In this document: positions 14,044-27,675 of the stretch, one piece after another
Numbering within the stretch: the stretch's first letter is position 1
How the letters are laid out: the number at the start of each line of letters is the position of its first letter
NCBI RefSeq assembly: GCF_026210795.1
Contig: NC_089455.1
Coordinates: 496,001 to 560,000, forward strand
DNA: 64,000 nucleotides
Source of the DNA: Rhizophagus irregularis
Lineage: Eukaryota; Glomeromycota; Glomeromycetes; Glomerales; Glomeraceae
Reading direction: 5' to 3'
Program-made: the position numbers and the translations under genes
The notes under the pieces: generated by a model
What the model was told of the DNA's origin: nothing
Databases searched by the model: none
The model's input: only the letters and a program-made list of their open reading frames with translations

Positions 14044-16605
14044 ATGGTATCTATATCTTCAATACCTGCGACATCATCATCAACTACAACATCATCTAGG
14101 ACTACGATGCCTTCACAGTTACAGCAACACCACGATAATGGCGTCCGAAATGATATTAACGTTGTATCAAATCAATCGAATAATTCTATCATGGGAAATA
14201 CTAACGTCAAAAATACCCATAATAACCGCCAATTCTTATTTAACAATCATGATCCACAAAATCAGCAACACCACACCGATTCATCAAGAATAAATCGTGA
14301 AGATGAAGATATGTTAATTATGGATAATAATGATAATAATAAACGTAATGATGATAATGTTAATTATAAAAGCAACACCACAATCGATAACAATAGCAAC
14401 AAAAATAATAATATTATCAACAATAATAATAATCACCTTCTTAATCCTTCATCTATAAAAAATTTATCTTCATATTCACGAAGAAAATCTTCCGTATTAG
14501 AAATTTCTTCTTTATTGTGCGTACCTTATGATTCTCCTTCTTCTGAAGATAGTATGGATGATGAATCAAGTCATTTAGGTGATACCGAATCGTTGGGATC
14601 ACCAAACAAGAATTTACTAACTCCTAATTCTTCACCTCCATTTTCTCCTCCTGAGATGACCGCGACTGTCGATCGAGAAAAACGTTTAATTACAAATGAT
14701 AATAATATTAATGACAATAATTTTCATTCGCAACATGATCTTCAAACAACTCAATTTAAAAACAACAACAACAACAACACCAATAATAATTCTTCAAGTG
14801 ATTATCACCTTAGACAACAACAATATCATTATAATCATGAAAGTGAAAGATATATTGAACAAGAAAGGTTAGAAGATACACCTTGGAAAAGACCACGTAT
14901 TATAAATCAAGATGATAATTCAAAACCTTTAGTTTTACCTTCAATAAGAAGTTTTACTTCGGTTCCAGATCTTAGAATAGATTCAGAAAATTTAAATGGA
15001 CAATTTATTAATAGTCATCATCAACCTTCTTCTTCTTTACCTTCTACTCCTTTATCTGATCACGGGAAAATTAATTCGCCGGCCGACCATCATTCTCCCC
15101 AAAAAACTTGGAATAATTTAGAACAATTTGCTGCTATTACGGAAGCTTGTCGTACTAGTTCTAATACAAATTCTTCTCATTCTTCACATGCGGATATAAT
15201 GGATAATTCAAATATACGTCTTCCACCTGCTTCTTCTTTAACGAATAATAATCATTCGTTTGATAATAATAATAATTCTTCGGTTCAACAACAATCATCA
15301 CAACAATCTTTATTGTTACGTAGATCCTCTTTTGAAATTCCTCAAACGACGCGTTATAGTCCTTATACTCCATCTACGTTAAATCCTTACATGTCTTCAC
15401 GTTTATTATCCGATCAAAGACGTCATTCTGATTTATCCGGTTATACTACATCAATTTCAACTTCTCCTAGAAATGATCATTCTGAAAATTCTTACCTTCA
15501 TCATAATAATAATCATCATCATCATCATAATAATCCATCATCATCACCTTATGGTTATGATAATAGAGATAGACATTATGTTCAAAGATCTCATTACGGT
15601 GGTATGCATAGTCCTCCATCACCAAACACTTATGCAGTACCTCATCACGGTGGTTATTCTATGTCATCACATAACTCTCATCATCACCTTCAAATGTCAC
15701 ATCATCATCATCATCATCATCTTGGTTCCCCTTATATGGATCCAACAAATTCTGCTACAATGGTTAAAGCAAAACGAAAACGTGCTAACGCAAGTCAATT
15801 AAAAGTTCTTAATCAAGTATTTCAACATACTTTCTTCCCTTCAACCGAATTAAGAATTCAATTAGGAAAACAATTGGGAATGTCACCTCGTACCGTTCAA
15901 ATTTGGTTTCAAAACAAAAGACAAAGTTGGCGTAGCAAGTCACGTGCAACAACTAATTCTTCCATGAAAGACGAAGATGGACAAATTGATGATGGAAATC
16001 TTGACGTTGAAGGAAATGTTAATGATAATAATAATGTTGTCTCCCGTAGACCTAGTAATTCAAGTTTAAGTTGTTCCGATGATGATGAAATGGGAAGAAG
16101 AACGGTTCCTGATTCACCTACTTCACCTACGGAGAGTGGTTATGCTCGTAGCGATTATTTTATAAGAAATAATAATAGTAACGAAAATAATGTTAATAAT
16201 ATGTCATCAAATGGAAATGTTTCAACTTCCACACAAAATACTTATTTTGGACAGTCGCAACATTCAAGTAATAATAATAGTAATGGAGATTATTATCATA
16301 ATCATCATCGATCAAATAGTGTTAGTACCGGTGGTAGTGGAGGTAACATGACTGGATCTTTACAACATCATAATAATTCTAGTGTTATAACTACAAGTTC
16401 TTCTTTACCTCCTCCTTCATCTTTAACGAATCAATTACCGTCTCCTGCGTATTCAACAACTTCATCAGTCGGTAATAATGAACGATTACCTTCAATTTCA
16501 TCGTTCTCTCACTCAAATAATTATGATCCGTTCACAAGTAGCAGATTACCGGCTCCTATTATGATAAATCATCGGTCACAAGCACAATCTTCTTTCAACT
16601 GTTAG
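14044..16605 (+). CDS. Homeodomain transcription factor, single exon
   Basis: A predicted nuclear DNA-binding protein of 853 residues. A canonical 60-residue homeodomain spans about residues 575-634. It opens with the basic stretch KAKRKRA, and its third helix reads TVQIWFQNKRQSWRSK, keeping the Trp, Phe, Asn and Arg of the WFxNxR recognition helix. That puts it with typical rather than TALE homeodomains; the QNKRQSWR end resembles fungal Pho2/Phx1-like factors. The remainder is low complexity: Asn tracts throughout, His tracts at about 495-500 and 554-560, Ser/Pro-rich segments and acidic patches. SPP and SPS motifs are possible phosphorylation sites. The ATG at 14044 follows a pyrimidine-rich leader and is the first in the open frame, and TAG at 16603 closes it. 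No intron is needed and no disabling mutation is seen. Target genes cannot be read from the sequence. Confidence 0.93.
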   Translation: MVSISSIPATSSSTTTSSRTTMPSQLQQHHDNGVRNDINVVSNQSNNSIMGNTNVKNTHNNRQFLFNNHDPQNQQHHTDSSRINREDEDMLIMDNNDNNKRNDDNVNYKSNTTIDNNSNKNNNIINNNNNHLLNPSSIKNLSSYSRRKSSVLEISSLLCVPYDSPSSEDSMDDESSHLGDTESLGSPNKNLLTPNSSPPFSPPEMTATVDREKRLITNDNNINDNNFHSQHDLQTTQFKNNNNNNTNNNSSSDYHLRQQQYHYNHESERYIEQERLEDTPWKRPRIINQDDNSKPLVLPSIRSFTSVPDLRIDSENLNGQFINSHHQPSSSLPSTPLSDHGKINSPADHHSPQKTWNNLEQFAAITEACRTSSNTNSSHSSHADIMDNSNIRLPPASSLTNNNHSFDNNNNSSVQQQSSQQSLLLRRSSFEIPQTTRYSPYTPSTLNPYMSSRLLSDQRRHSDLSGYTTSISTSPRNDHSENSYLHHNNNHHHHHNNPSSSPYGYDNRDRHYVQRSHYGGMHSPPSPNTYAVPHHGGYSMSSHNSHHHLQMSHHHHHHHLGSPYMDPTNSATMVKAKRKRANASQLKVLNQVFQHTFFPSTELRIQLGKQLGMSPRTVQIWFQNKRQSWRSKSRATTNSSMKDEDGQIDDGNLDVEGNVNDNNNVVSRRPSNSSLSCSDDDEMGRRTVPDSPTSPTESGYARSDYFIRNNNSNENNVNNMSSNGNVSTSTQNTYFGQSQHSSNNNSNGDYYHNHHRSNSVSTGGSGGNMTGSLQHHNNSSVITTSSSLPPPSSLTNQLPSPAYSTTSSVGNNERLPSISSFSHSNNYDPFTSSRLPAPIMINHRSQAQSSFNC

Positions 16606-19600
16606 TAATATCTAAAAAAAAGTATTAATTATACAAAACACTTTTTTTTTAATTATTTTTTTTCTTAATTAACGCCTAATATTATAATATCTGAAATTTT
16701 ATCCTTTTTTTTTAATTCTTTATTTGCATTATATTTTTTTATATTAATTTTTGAGAAAAATCCTCTTCTCTATAGAGGGAAACAATTACGTCATTAAAAG
16801 TAAATAGCTAAACGTTTTTTTTTGTAAATAATTTTTCTCTGGATTTTTTTGTGTTTTTAAGGTCTGGGCGGATGGAATAGGTTATTATTTTTATGATGAA
16901 ATATTTTTTCGTTTATATATATATATATATATATAATACATATGTGTTTATCGCCGGGCGATTTAAAGAACATTTTTTTCTTTTTTTTCTTTCTCTTTCT
17001 TTGTATATTTTTCTTTCTCGCCTCCTTTTATATCTTAAAAACACTTAATAATATATTTCAATTTTTCGCATATATATTTTTTATACGTTAAAATTCATTA
17101 TTTCTTTTTTTTCCTTATAATTTGATATATAATAATTTTTTTTCTTTTCTTATATACACCATATATTAATATTGTTTTATTTTTTAAAGTGTTTTTTTTT
17201 TAAAAAAAAAAACCAAAAAGAGAGAAAAAAGAAACAAAAAAAAAAAAATAAACAAAAAAAATATTATATATATTAAAAAATTTTTTTGTTTTTTGTTTTT
17301 TCTTTTTTTTTTTTTGTAGAGTAGTAAAATTAAAAAAAAACACTCATTATATATGCCATACTTATGTTCTTTTTTTACGTTTTTTTTTTAAGCTTATTTT
17401 TTACATATGGAAAATATTTTTTTAATTATTCAAAAAAATTTTAATCGAAACAAATAATGACAAGAATTTTTTGTCTCTCTTTTTTTTTACTACTTTTAAA
17501 AAAAAAAAAAATTATATATATATAATAATAATAAAAATCATTTTTTGTTTTTCTTTAAAAATTTATCCCGTTTATAATGATCTTTTTTTTTTTTTTCTCG
17601 AGAAAATAAAATAAGTGTCTAAAAATAAAGTACCGAAATAAAATACCGAAAATAAAATAAAGTATGAAAACAAATGTCTGATTCGATATTGATCCGCAGT
17701 TTCCCATGAAACCGATCTGTATGTTAATTTTGTATTCATTGTAGAAGATATTAAATTTAAAAACATATATATATCATATTAATTAATTCGCTTTCTTTAG
17801 CAATTATAACAATGCAATTATTTTTTAAAAAAAAGTGAAATAAAATAAAACTCGCAAAAAAAAGAAAAGATTAGATTATAATGCTTATTAATAACCTTCG
17901 AATTTCTTTATTTAACAAACGCTAAATAATTGATATTGATATTACAAATTTATATAACTTTTTTAAAAAAGTAAAAGTTCTCAAAGAAAAAAGAATTTTT
18001 TTTACTAAATAGTTAACGTGAAAAAAAAATGTTTACCTTTTAATTTAAAAGTAATAAATTGAATGTTTCTCTTTTCAAAATAAAAGTTATTTAAATAAAG
18101 TTATTCAATATTTTAATTAGTAAAACTGTTATCTGAATTATTGAGAGAGAATTTCAGATTCGTAAAGATGATTTCCGTATTTAGAAATTTTAAATTTTAT
18201 TTTATAACAGATAATTCATTCTTATTCTTGCCGTTTCTACGTTTCTACTTGAAAGGAATCTGTTCTGTCCTTAAGAGATTTTATAATATTTTTTTTCGTG
18301 CTTATTTATGTATACAGTATGTTGTATTTATACATATATTGTAAGATACGAATTTGTTTGGTCAGTCCACTCAGTCCACTTGGCAACCATTTCTACTGAA
18401 GAAAACTTTCAGTAAATTCTTTTATATGGGGAATTACTAAGAGATGTGAGCACTATTTAGTATCGGATACATCAAAGTGCTTTTTGTTTGTGATGAGACC
18501 GAGATTTCTCGATTAGCAGATCTCCTCGTGATTTACGTGATGAGGATGTGTGCTAGAGATTTTCTGCTGATATGTGTGACGTCCTAAAAAATAAAAAAAT
18601 TGGACGAATTTTTTCCAGGACATTAACTAAGACGGAAAAAGGATAGCTTGTTAGTAATTTTAGATGGGGATCTGATTATCCATCCTAGCGTCCTAAAAAA
18701 AATTCAAGATTCCGTTACCTTTCCAATTTTTACACAGTACATGTATATTGTATAACAATCATAGTTTATTTCTTTCAATGCACGGTCACGCCTGAGAAAA
18801 ATTTAACGTAAAATCTAAAGTATCGATCTTGAGACTAGAAAAACAGTGTAGAAACTTCGTTATAAAGTTTAAACAAAAAAAGAAAGTCAATTCATATTAT
18901 CTACAGTATATCAATTGACGAAGATCATTATTCTTTTTATTATATTAGAAATAGATTATATGGCGGAACATCTCATCACCTGATGAAGATGAACCTGAAA
19001 TTATTCATTTATTCCATGATAAGATCTAAGATGAAATCATTAATAATAATAATAAGTAGTTACAACATACTCGCGCGAAATAACTAAATAAATAAATGTA
19101 TTAACATACCTCTTCATTATTACATAATCACGTGTAGGTTTAAACGTGATGCGGTTCAGCGTTGATCTGTGATTATTTCATAACATAATATTCGAAGACA
19201 AATGAATATGAGATACTCTAAGTTAACCAAAACCAATGATCCTTCTACAAAGAATGATTTTCTGAATCTCCTATCCACATATTCGATAGCTGATTGTATT
19301 GCGACGTTAAGAGCTGGTGCTCAAATTATAATCTGTCCCCTGATATTAAAATTAAAGCCACCTTGCGACGAGATAACGTCTCCATTTTGATAAGTTTCGA
19401 TGTTCCAGTTAGCTAACCGTCTTACGATTTCTAATACAACCTTTTCTTCAGCGTATGAAATTTAAGGTATCGGGTGAATTTTCCGTTAACATACCCGAAA
19501 AAGTTGGTTAATTTTCATTGATTTCTAAAGTGCGATTCTTTAGTTGGCCGTTTATGTACTCGAATTCTTTGATGAACTTTCAAAAACTATTTTTTTTTAC

Positions 19601-21699
19601 AAATAAAACAAACTTCGTACATGTCCGCCGTGGTTGTAGGAATACAGTAATTATATATAACCCTTGTTTGATATTATTCCCAATAAAGAAAACCAGAACC
19701 AAACAGTTTATCACCAAAGGCAGGGAGTATCACTGGAATGTTGTATTTCACCTAACGCATTGTCTGGCTGCGACCTTACGTTACACAAATGATCAAGCCA
19801 ATGATTTACCCCTGTTGAAGATATATGTAATCCCAGAGCTGCATACAGTACCCTGCAATAGTATCCCCTTTAAAGTAAGTAGTATGAGGGTACTTTCCCC
19901 CTCTCCTCACATAGTAGTAGTAATAGTACCCTCCGGGGTACTATTCAATCTAACCTAGATTCTTTGAATAAGACTCGAGTACTGTATATAGAAAAGGTCA
20001 CATAGTCATTTCAGGTATCTTAATAATCACAACAGACTACAAATCCTTAAAATATTATGAGAAAACATTGATAAATAATTTAAAAAGAGAAGCATTGATT
20101 AAAATTTTAAGTAAGGAAATGGTAGGAACATTTTATTATAACATCAGCTTTTCGCATGATTTTGTATACTTTTTTATGCATCACTAGATTTTGCTGATAT
20201 TGAAAATTTTATAATATGTGAAATTCATTTTACGAAGTTGAATTTATTCTTCGAGAGAAATTCGGCCCTAGAATTACGACCCCATTTTAGCAAAGTTATA
20301 CTGTACTACAGAAATAATTTAACAGGTCAGAAAATTAAACCGATTTAACTTTTTATCTTAACTTCTTTATCTGCTTATCCGAAATATTAATTTCAGGAGT
20401 AGTAGGTTGTGTGAGTATACCACTGTCACTTAAATTCATGATCTTCTATTTAATCCATGATCGTGCGACACACGAAGGGGTTTTTTTTAATTAAAGACTT
20501 ACTTTATTTGGTTAAATCATGATTTACCGGCCAAGTATACTGTATACAGTATCTGGTATACCGAAGGACATAAAATTATCCCGAAGACACATAACCTAAA
20601 AAGTAATCTTCCGACAAGACATTTCATCGAAAGTTGATTTAATGGAAAATGATTTTACCGAAATTATTACAAAGATAAACTAACGAAAAATTTGATTGAT
20701 ATACCAATAAAATTTTTACTTTCCCAATTTAATTTCTCTGTTTTAACTTTTTTAGTCGAATTCATATTAAAATCAAATCAATTCTTTATGAAATTTTACG
20801 GATAAAAAAATTTCATGAAATAATATAAAAGAAATTTGTTTAAAAAAGTCAACAAAAAAAGTTTAAATCATTTTGACTAAATTTGACTAAATTGATAAAA
20901 AGATTAAGTGAATGCATGAATTTAGTTATGTTTGGACTTTGGAGTATTTAAATAATGATTCAAATAATCAAGTATTATTAATTAGGTTATTAGGATTTGT
21001 ATTTAATCTACGACAAAAATAATGGTCCACTAGATTCAACATTTTCCTAATAGCCTGATTAATAATAATACATTATTTATAGTTAATTGCAAACCATTAT
21101 TTATATCATATCATATTTCAATTTTTTTCAATTTATAATAAAAAAATTTTATTATCAGTCATTATTTGGCCGAAGTTATAAGGAAAATGGGAATCAATCC
21201 AATGATATAATAATATTAAATTATGTTAATCATTATGAAACGTGAGTATATTAAATATGTTCCATTTGAAATATGTCCGGACGTTTTAACTTTTAAGTTT
21301 TAACCCAAATTAATCTTAAATCTTAATCTGAGTCAATATCTACACTCATAAATTGTCTCATACTAATCGAATTGACCAATAATAATAAATCCATTTTCTA
21401 ATGTAAAATTAGTAATCATCAAAATCGTCAAAACGCAAAATCTCGATCGAACAATTAAATTATAGTATTGTTGTAGAATTTAATTGACTAAAAAAATAAA
21501 AAAAATGCGATTGAAAAGATCAATCATCGATTACGTTATGTATTAATCAAAGTTGATTGGATATATATCACGTGATTGTAGACCCATTCAATCGTAAATC
21601 GGTTATTTAATAAAATGAGAATTTTTTTTTTGATTATAATATTCCATATCTGATATGATTATATTGGTATCCGATCAAAATCTCGACAGCCACTTGCAC
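16606..21699. other. Intergenic, no supported gene
   Basis: The first 1 kb is the probable 3' untranslated and downstream region of the homeodomain gene, rich in poly-T/poly-A and ATATAT. From 18360 the base composition is less extreme. An open frame of 146 codons at 19518-19958 has mixed composition but no family resemblance I recognise and no clear splice partners. A palindromic GAGGGTAC...GTACCCTC pair flanks 19886-19935. These look like fragments of old mobile elements rather than host genes. Confidence 0.45.
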
Positions 21700-21910
21700 G
21701 ACTAACACAAGATCGACAACAAAATCTCGACAATCCAAAATCCTGACAAGTCATTATATCGACAATTTTGTGATGTGTTCTAATAAAATAATTTGTTGCA
21801 ATGTGTAATATTTAGTTTAAATGTAATTTTGTCGGGATTTTGACTTGTCAGGATTTTGACTTGTCAAGATATTGGATTGTCGAGATTTTGTTGTCGGTCT
21901 TGTGTCAGTC
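21700..21910. mobile_element. Fold-back MITE, about 54-bp arms
   Basis: The left arm (21700-21753) and right arm (21858-21910) are inverted complements with few mismatches. The left begins GACTAACACAAGATCGACA and the right ends with the complement TGTCGGTCTTGTGTCAGTC. The 104-bp centre repeats the same TTGTCGGGATTTTGAC words and has no coding potential. The structure fits a non-autonomous fold-back element. No clear target duplication was found. Confidence 0.75.
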
Positions 21911-24900
21911 GCTCAAATGATTTTCGAGATTTCGATTATATTAATGAATAGTTAATAAAAAAAAAACAAATAAGCGAAAAATAAAATAACCGTGAACTCA
22001 ACAGTTATACAGTTTTAAAAAAATCATTATCTTGACTTCAAATTATCATCTCTAACGCGTTTAATTCATTCAGTAAATGAAAAAAAAGTGCAATTCCATT
22101 ACAATAGATGGAAACTATTGCTATTTTATAGTTCTTATTGTTCCTATATATTTTAATAAATAACTATGTATAATAAAATTCAGTAAATTTATAAATATTT
22201 TCAATCAATTATTTTATTTACAATGTACAAAGGTAATAAACAATTGGAACGTGAATTGTTCCGATAATTTTTTCTTTAAAAAAACATTCAAAACGTTAAA
22301 CTAAAATTTATTATAAGTTAAAAGCAAATTACCAAAAAACCTTGCTATATACCAATCCTTACTGTAAAGTAAAAGCTGAATCCAAAAGGAGAGAATGGAA
22401 TCTAAAAATATATAATTTATAATAAAATAGGTTAGAAGACTCGAGTACTCTAAGTAAGCTTACAGAAAAGACAAATTCAAGCCCCCATGCCTACTATCAA
22501 CTGACGTTAACGTATATCGTGAGTGATCAAACTCGTGCAGAGGTACTGTCACATTGATAATAAGACATGAGACCCACCACCAAAGGGACGGGCCCCACAT
22601 ACAGAAGTCTGCGACATAGCTTGAGATATTATTTTTCTCATTGAAGGTAACCAGACTACTAGAAGAGGAGGATAACCAAAGCACTCTAGGTGCACTAGTC
22701 CCTTATACATCCCAGCTTAGTCATTTCCACTTACCAGAATAATAGAAAATATCATTTTTGTTTTTAGAAAAAAGAAAGAAAAGCTACTCTATTCATAACT
22801 ATTGTTTAAACAAACTTTTTAGTATAATTTTCCTTGTCTATTTACGTTAAGTTTTCTTGGAAAGAAAATAATGAATATTTTAAACGAAAATTAGGTATCA
22901 AAATTACGTTTGACTAGGAGTGACCGAAAAGAAGTGATAAAGGAATACTTAAATTATTAAAATTAATAAATAAAAAAGTACAAGCGCAAGTATAAAAGAA
23001 ATTTTGTGTGGAAAAAATATTATTATTTATGGGAAAATTTGATGTGATCCAGTTGAGTCATTATTAGCAAAACTATAATAATCATAATAATCATGCATCG
23101 GAACCTCAAATCGTGATTATGATCAGGTAACTATTAACTATTTTAGCATGAGTCATTTTATTATTGTTGCATTATTGAATGATATCTATGTTTGTGTAAT
23201 ACATCAGATAATCAGATGAGGTTTATTTATAATCGCTCCGGACTACTTACAAGATTTATTAGCTTTTATACCGCTATACCACTCGTGATTACGAGATCTA
23301 ATGTTATTAATTCAGTATATCAGATATACTAACCCTAATCTTAACACGCAAGTAACACGCTCAAAAGATTTGTACATATTAAAATTTCATTTAAAAAATA
23401 TGCTTTTAAAATACAAATTTATCAATATCAAGATTTATTTATAAAATTAAAATTATATCATTTTGAGATCAATTAGGAATTAACCAAGGAAAGATTAATT
23501 GACCAAAAATTTATTTACCATTTCTCCTCATAAAAAAATTAACCTATATATCACTCGTTTAAAAGAAATATTTCAACAAACCTGAAATGAAATTCAGGAT
23601 TCTTTTCTCCTAGTTAGAAGAAAAGAAGGGCCCGAGGGGTTAAACGAAGTCCTCAGAGATGAGGTTTTTAAGCAATCTTTTCGACGTTACTAAATTTACG
23701 TTTTAAAAATTTTGATCATAAAAGAAGAAGAAAATATATATATATATATATATATAATATATAAAATGTTAAAATAAAAAAACGTCAATTTACCTATTTA
23801 TAGTAGCTCGCCGATGAAGAAAATAATAGTCTTCTACCTGCGGGTTAAGAATTCACATCCTAATATATACATTTTTATTAAAAAGAAAAAAAGAAAAATT
23901 TTAATAAAAAAAATAATGTAAAAGAGGAGAAATGGTAAATCGCAATTACTTGGTGCGAGAAAAAAACTAGTTTATATCTTTGAGTCAACATCTTATTGAC
24001 GTTTCTGATTAATTGATAAATCTTGATTACTAAAATTAATTGTATCCATTATTTTTTTTGCAAAAGAATTTACATCATTGTACTACAATTATAATTTACG
24101 CTATGATTATGAGATTGATTTTGATCTACGAAATTTTTATCGTATAGTTTACTATGTAATCACTATCTTTACTCCACATTATAACATGATTATATATACA
24201 TTTTTTTGCGTAAAATTACATTTTTAAAAATGGCAAACCTTCTTTTAACAAATTAAATAGTGTTATTGCCGCAGAGTCCAGTAATAAATGCTTAAATTGC
24301 TCATGACGAGAATTTGATGCTTCAAATCATGGAGCCGTCATTTTGATGACTTTTTGCAAGAAGGAAATGGACAACACGAACCATATTTAAAGAGTATGCA
24401 CACTTGGACTTCACAAACTATACAATTATCAAGTCTATTGTAAGGAAAAATACATGCGGAATAATGATTTTCTAGATACAAAATACCTGTCCGCATCCTA
24501 TCTTATTCATACTATTCCATCTTGCTTATTTTTATTAAAGATAATTTTTGTTTTATATCTGCCGTAAGGCAAGCACCAGACTACATTATTTTTCGTAACG
24601 CTTGAAAAATTCTCGACAATATGAAAGAACATATTCTCATTAATTATTTGTTTATTCATAGTTTTGCTTTACAAGACGAACAATGTCCTATACAAATTGA
24701 TATGATCCAGTTTCATTTTACGTAGAATAAAGGTGCTCGTCATTTATACTTGAGACACACAATAACAGAAATAAATAAAAGAAATAAACATTAAAACGAT
24801 TGAAGTTTTGAAAGTTTTTGTTCCGTAAAGCTAATAAATTCCTTGAAATTTTTAAACGAAAAGATAATTATTTGAGCAAGAGAAGTGCCAACAAAATATT

Positions 24901-24911
24901 GCAAAGAACTT

Positions 24912-24946
<35 letters not shown>

Positions 24947-25170
24947 CATTAAATTTTTACTTGCTCAGTTATACTTCTGATTAACTTCTCACTAAATTTC
25001 CAAATCTTTATGAATTTTCCAAAATTGTATGAATTGATTATGTTTCCAGTGGAATAACACAGGGCATGATGGGACTGATGGGTCTTTGATAATATTCAAT
25101 TTGATGTGTACTATACATATTCGGTCTGACACATTAATGTTAATTTTTTTTCTTTTTCTTTTGTTGTTGC
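21911..25170. other. Intergenic, unassigned repeats
   Basis: No gene is supported. An island of more balanced composition at about 22440-22720 differs from its surroundings and may be an LTR or other repeat fragment. Stretches at 24230-24480 look like worn coding sequence or repeat but cannot be assigned. (TA)n tracts occur at 23734-23760 and 24916-24942. Confidence 0.4.
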
Positions 25171-25174
25171 TTTA

Positions 25175-25625
25175 AGTAATTGGATAAACCGTATCATACA
25201 CCACTTCTCCAATGTCATGCTCAACTCGCTCATCTCCGTCATCTTCATCTATTGGTATCAGTTCATGTGTGTACTTTTTGACATAACAGAGATGAAAAGG
25301 AGAATTTAACAAGGCTTCTCTCCGAATATCATGCCATTCAACGGACAAATAGTATCTTTTCTAGCCAAAATTCTGATCTATCACATGAAAGCACGTGCCT
25401 AGCGTCATATAATTATAACCGTTAAGAGATTCTCTTCACAAACTGAATATTGACTCTTTAATAGTTCTAAGAGCTCGGATTCGTTGTTAGATATTTGTGA
25501 ATGTAGGTCCGATCCTCCTCGAGATTGTAAGTTAGGAAGTGGGTGCAAGGTGTTTCTACATTCATTGCTTGAGTCCTCGGTAGGTTGCATTTCCAGGTCG
25601 CTAGATGCGGAAAATTTGTTCGTTC
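25175..25625 (-). pseudogene. Decayed C-terminal gene fragment, copy 1
   Basis: Minus-strand translation gives two coherent blocks: a Ser/Glu-rich block near 25405-25600 ending EENLL, and a block near 25180-25360 containing VEWHDIRREALLN, CYVKKYTHEL and the acidic segment IDEDDGDE before a stop. The blocks lie in different frames, so a 1-base shift separates them at about 25425, and a TAG interrupts the second. I do not recognise the family. A more diverged copy at 35610-36090 shows that this is a repeated genomic fragment. It looks like the 3' end of a former protein-coding gene, with the upstream part missing or unrecognisable. Confidence 0.5.
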
Positions 25626-26663
25626 TGATATGTAAAAATAAAATTTTAATACGGTTTTCTTAAAATAAACAGCATAATATTTGAACTATACCTGTAGGGC
25701 GCTAGGTAAGTTGTTCCATAGACATTTTGCTGCTTCGCTCGTTTCAAGGTTCTCAAAATGATTCCACATCTAATATACAATTATGTACAAAAATTTCTCC
25801 AATATTATTAGAATTCTTTAACTGGATGTTTGGCTACAACATAATGTATATATAGGTTAATATGCATATATATATAACATCTATGACATCATATTTACAT
25901 GCTTTTCGTCGTACGGTTAAGTGTGGGAAAATTTACGAAATGACATTTCACCTCATCATGATTTTTGACACTAATCTACGTAATCGAGGCTTCGGTTGAT
26001 TTTTTTTGGGTGAAACATGTTCGTTAAGTCAACTCTGAAATGGAATTGGCACACCATATATAGTTTCTCATAAATTTACAGCTTATTGATTCCTTGCCAG
26101 GAGTTGCAATCCCGTATCTAAGAACTCTTTTTACGAAGAATAGAAAGGTTTTCTAAGATCTTGTAGATTATTCACTTTCTTCCTTCGCCGATTTTGCCTT
26201 TTCCATCTTGTATAGCCTCTTTAACCTGAACTTAAGAATTCTTTTTCATAGTAATACCGCTCTTCCTGATGAATTGCGCCACATTTAGCAATAGTTGTGC
26301 TAAAGAAAGCAATGATGAATTTTGGCAGGGTCCCCTGGCTGCAATTTCAATCATGTGATTCTGTTTTAAAGAATCTTTCATGACACTTGTATGATTATTT
26401 TGCAGGAGTTGGCTGGAATTTCGATCGCCTCATTGAAGACACCTCTCCTGACGGCACATCAACGGTTGATACTCCTAGTAAATCGTTCTGTAGCTATCCA
26501 TCCACTGCCCAAAAAGCCTACGGCTAGCTCCGTATTATGGAAAATGGAGGTGTGATGATCTCTTGTGACGAATATTTTTATATGATCACGTGCAAGTGCT
26601 TTTTTTAGGCTAGAACGTTATGGCACGCCAGGACGAAAATGCGTTTATTTTTACGTTTATTAA
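25626..26663. other. Intergenic with possible decayed coding
   Basis: Mixed-composition DNA. Minus-strand reading near 26040-26240 gives a coherent but stop-interrupted stretch (KFRLKRLYKMEKAKSAKEE, then FFVKRVLRYGIATPGKE) that might be more of the fragment to its left. No family is recognised and no intact gene is present. Confidence 0.3.
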
Positions 26664-26919
26664 ATGCTTGTTTAAGCGCCTAAAGTGGATTTAAACGTTT
26701 ATTTTCGTATTTAAACGTTTAAATTTTATTTTTTTAAATATTTTTAAGCATTTATATTAGATTTCCACATTTAAATATTGTTGCGGAAAAGGATTTTTTT
26801 AAAAATACTTTGTAAAAAAAGTTTATAAGCGTTTAATAGAAAATTGTAAAAAAAAATTATAACCGTTTAAATGTAAAAATAAACGTTTAAAACCGCACTT
26901 TAAGCACTTACACAAGCAC
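26664..26919. mobile_element. Fold-back MITE, TTAAACGTTTA type
   Basis: Inverted arms: the left (26664 to about 26730) reads ATGCTTGTTTAAGCGCC onward through TTTAAACGTTTATTTT; the right (about 26860-26919) is the imperfect complement, ending CTTACACAAGCAC. The middle is filled with further AAACGTTT words. It has no coding capacity. This is probably a non-autonomous fold-back element; target duplications are not clear. Confidence 0.65.
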
Positions 26920-27675
26920 GTTTGCCTAAGAACTGATCATCTGAATAACTAAATACAAACCAGTGAATCAGTCGAAAATAAAGTAAGTTATGCATGACAG
27001 CTTATTTTTTCTTTTTCTTTGATAAAGTGATCACCATTTCGTTACGCACTACATTTCATTATTGTGTTAATCCCTCTTACAAATCGCGATGGGTGTCATC
27101 AATGTCACTAGAAATTCTTTAATTATTCCGATGCACATATAAAACACCCCATACGTATATAGCATACATTGGTTAAAAAAATTCTCAAACACAGACTTCA
27201 GAATGTAATAACGCTTTATGTCAGCATTCAGCAGTTCATCTATTTAGTATTTACATTGTATATGTTGTTGCTTATATTATTTGTACTTTAACACATAAAA
27301 TACAAATATAAAATACACATATTAAAAAAAACTAGAGGTCTATAAATGCAAATAGCTATTTGTCACAATTTTTGTCATCCGAAAATCATGCAAAGTTTGT
27401 TAATTGTTAGAACAACAAGGTAGACAGCATACTTGGGATACGACTGGAAAAAGATACGCCACTAGTGTTAAAGAGATTTAATATACGGCCTTCATTGCAA
27501 ATAATTCTGCGTAACCATTTGAACTTTTGTGAAATTAAGATCATGTTTGAAAAGTACGATTTGAACACCACTATCCAATGATGGCCAATGAGGACACAAT
27601 CCAACACCATCTTTGCACATAAAATTGATGATCTATGTTTCAGTTGCGGAAAGACTTTCTGCATAAATAAGTATA

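Noticed and set aside
15161..15802. Open frames overlapping the homeodomain gene in other frames
   Set aside because: They are shadows of its Asn/His/Ser codon repeats. The true frame holds the complete homeodomain.
19518..19958. 146-codon open frame with mixed composition
   Set aside because: No recognised family, no supporting exon neighbours, and it runs through palindromic repeat-like sequence; too weak to call as a gene.
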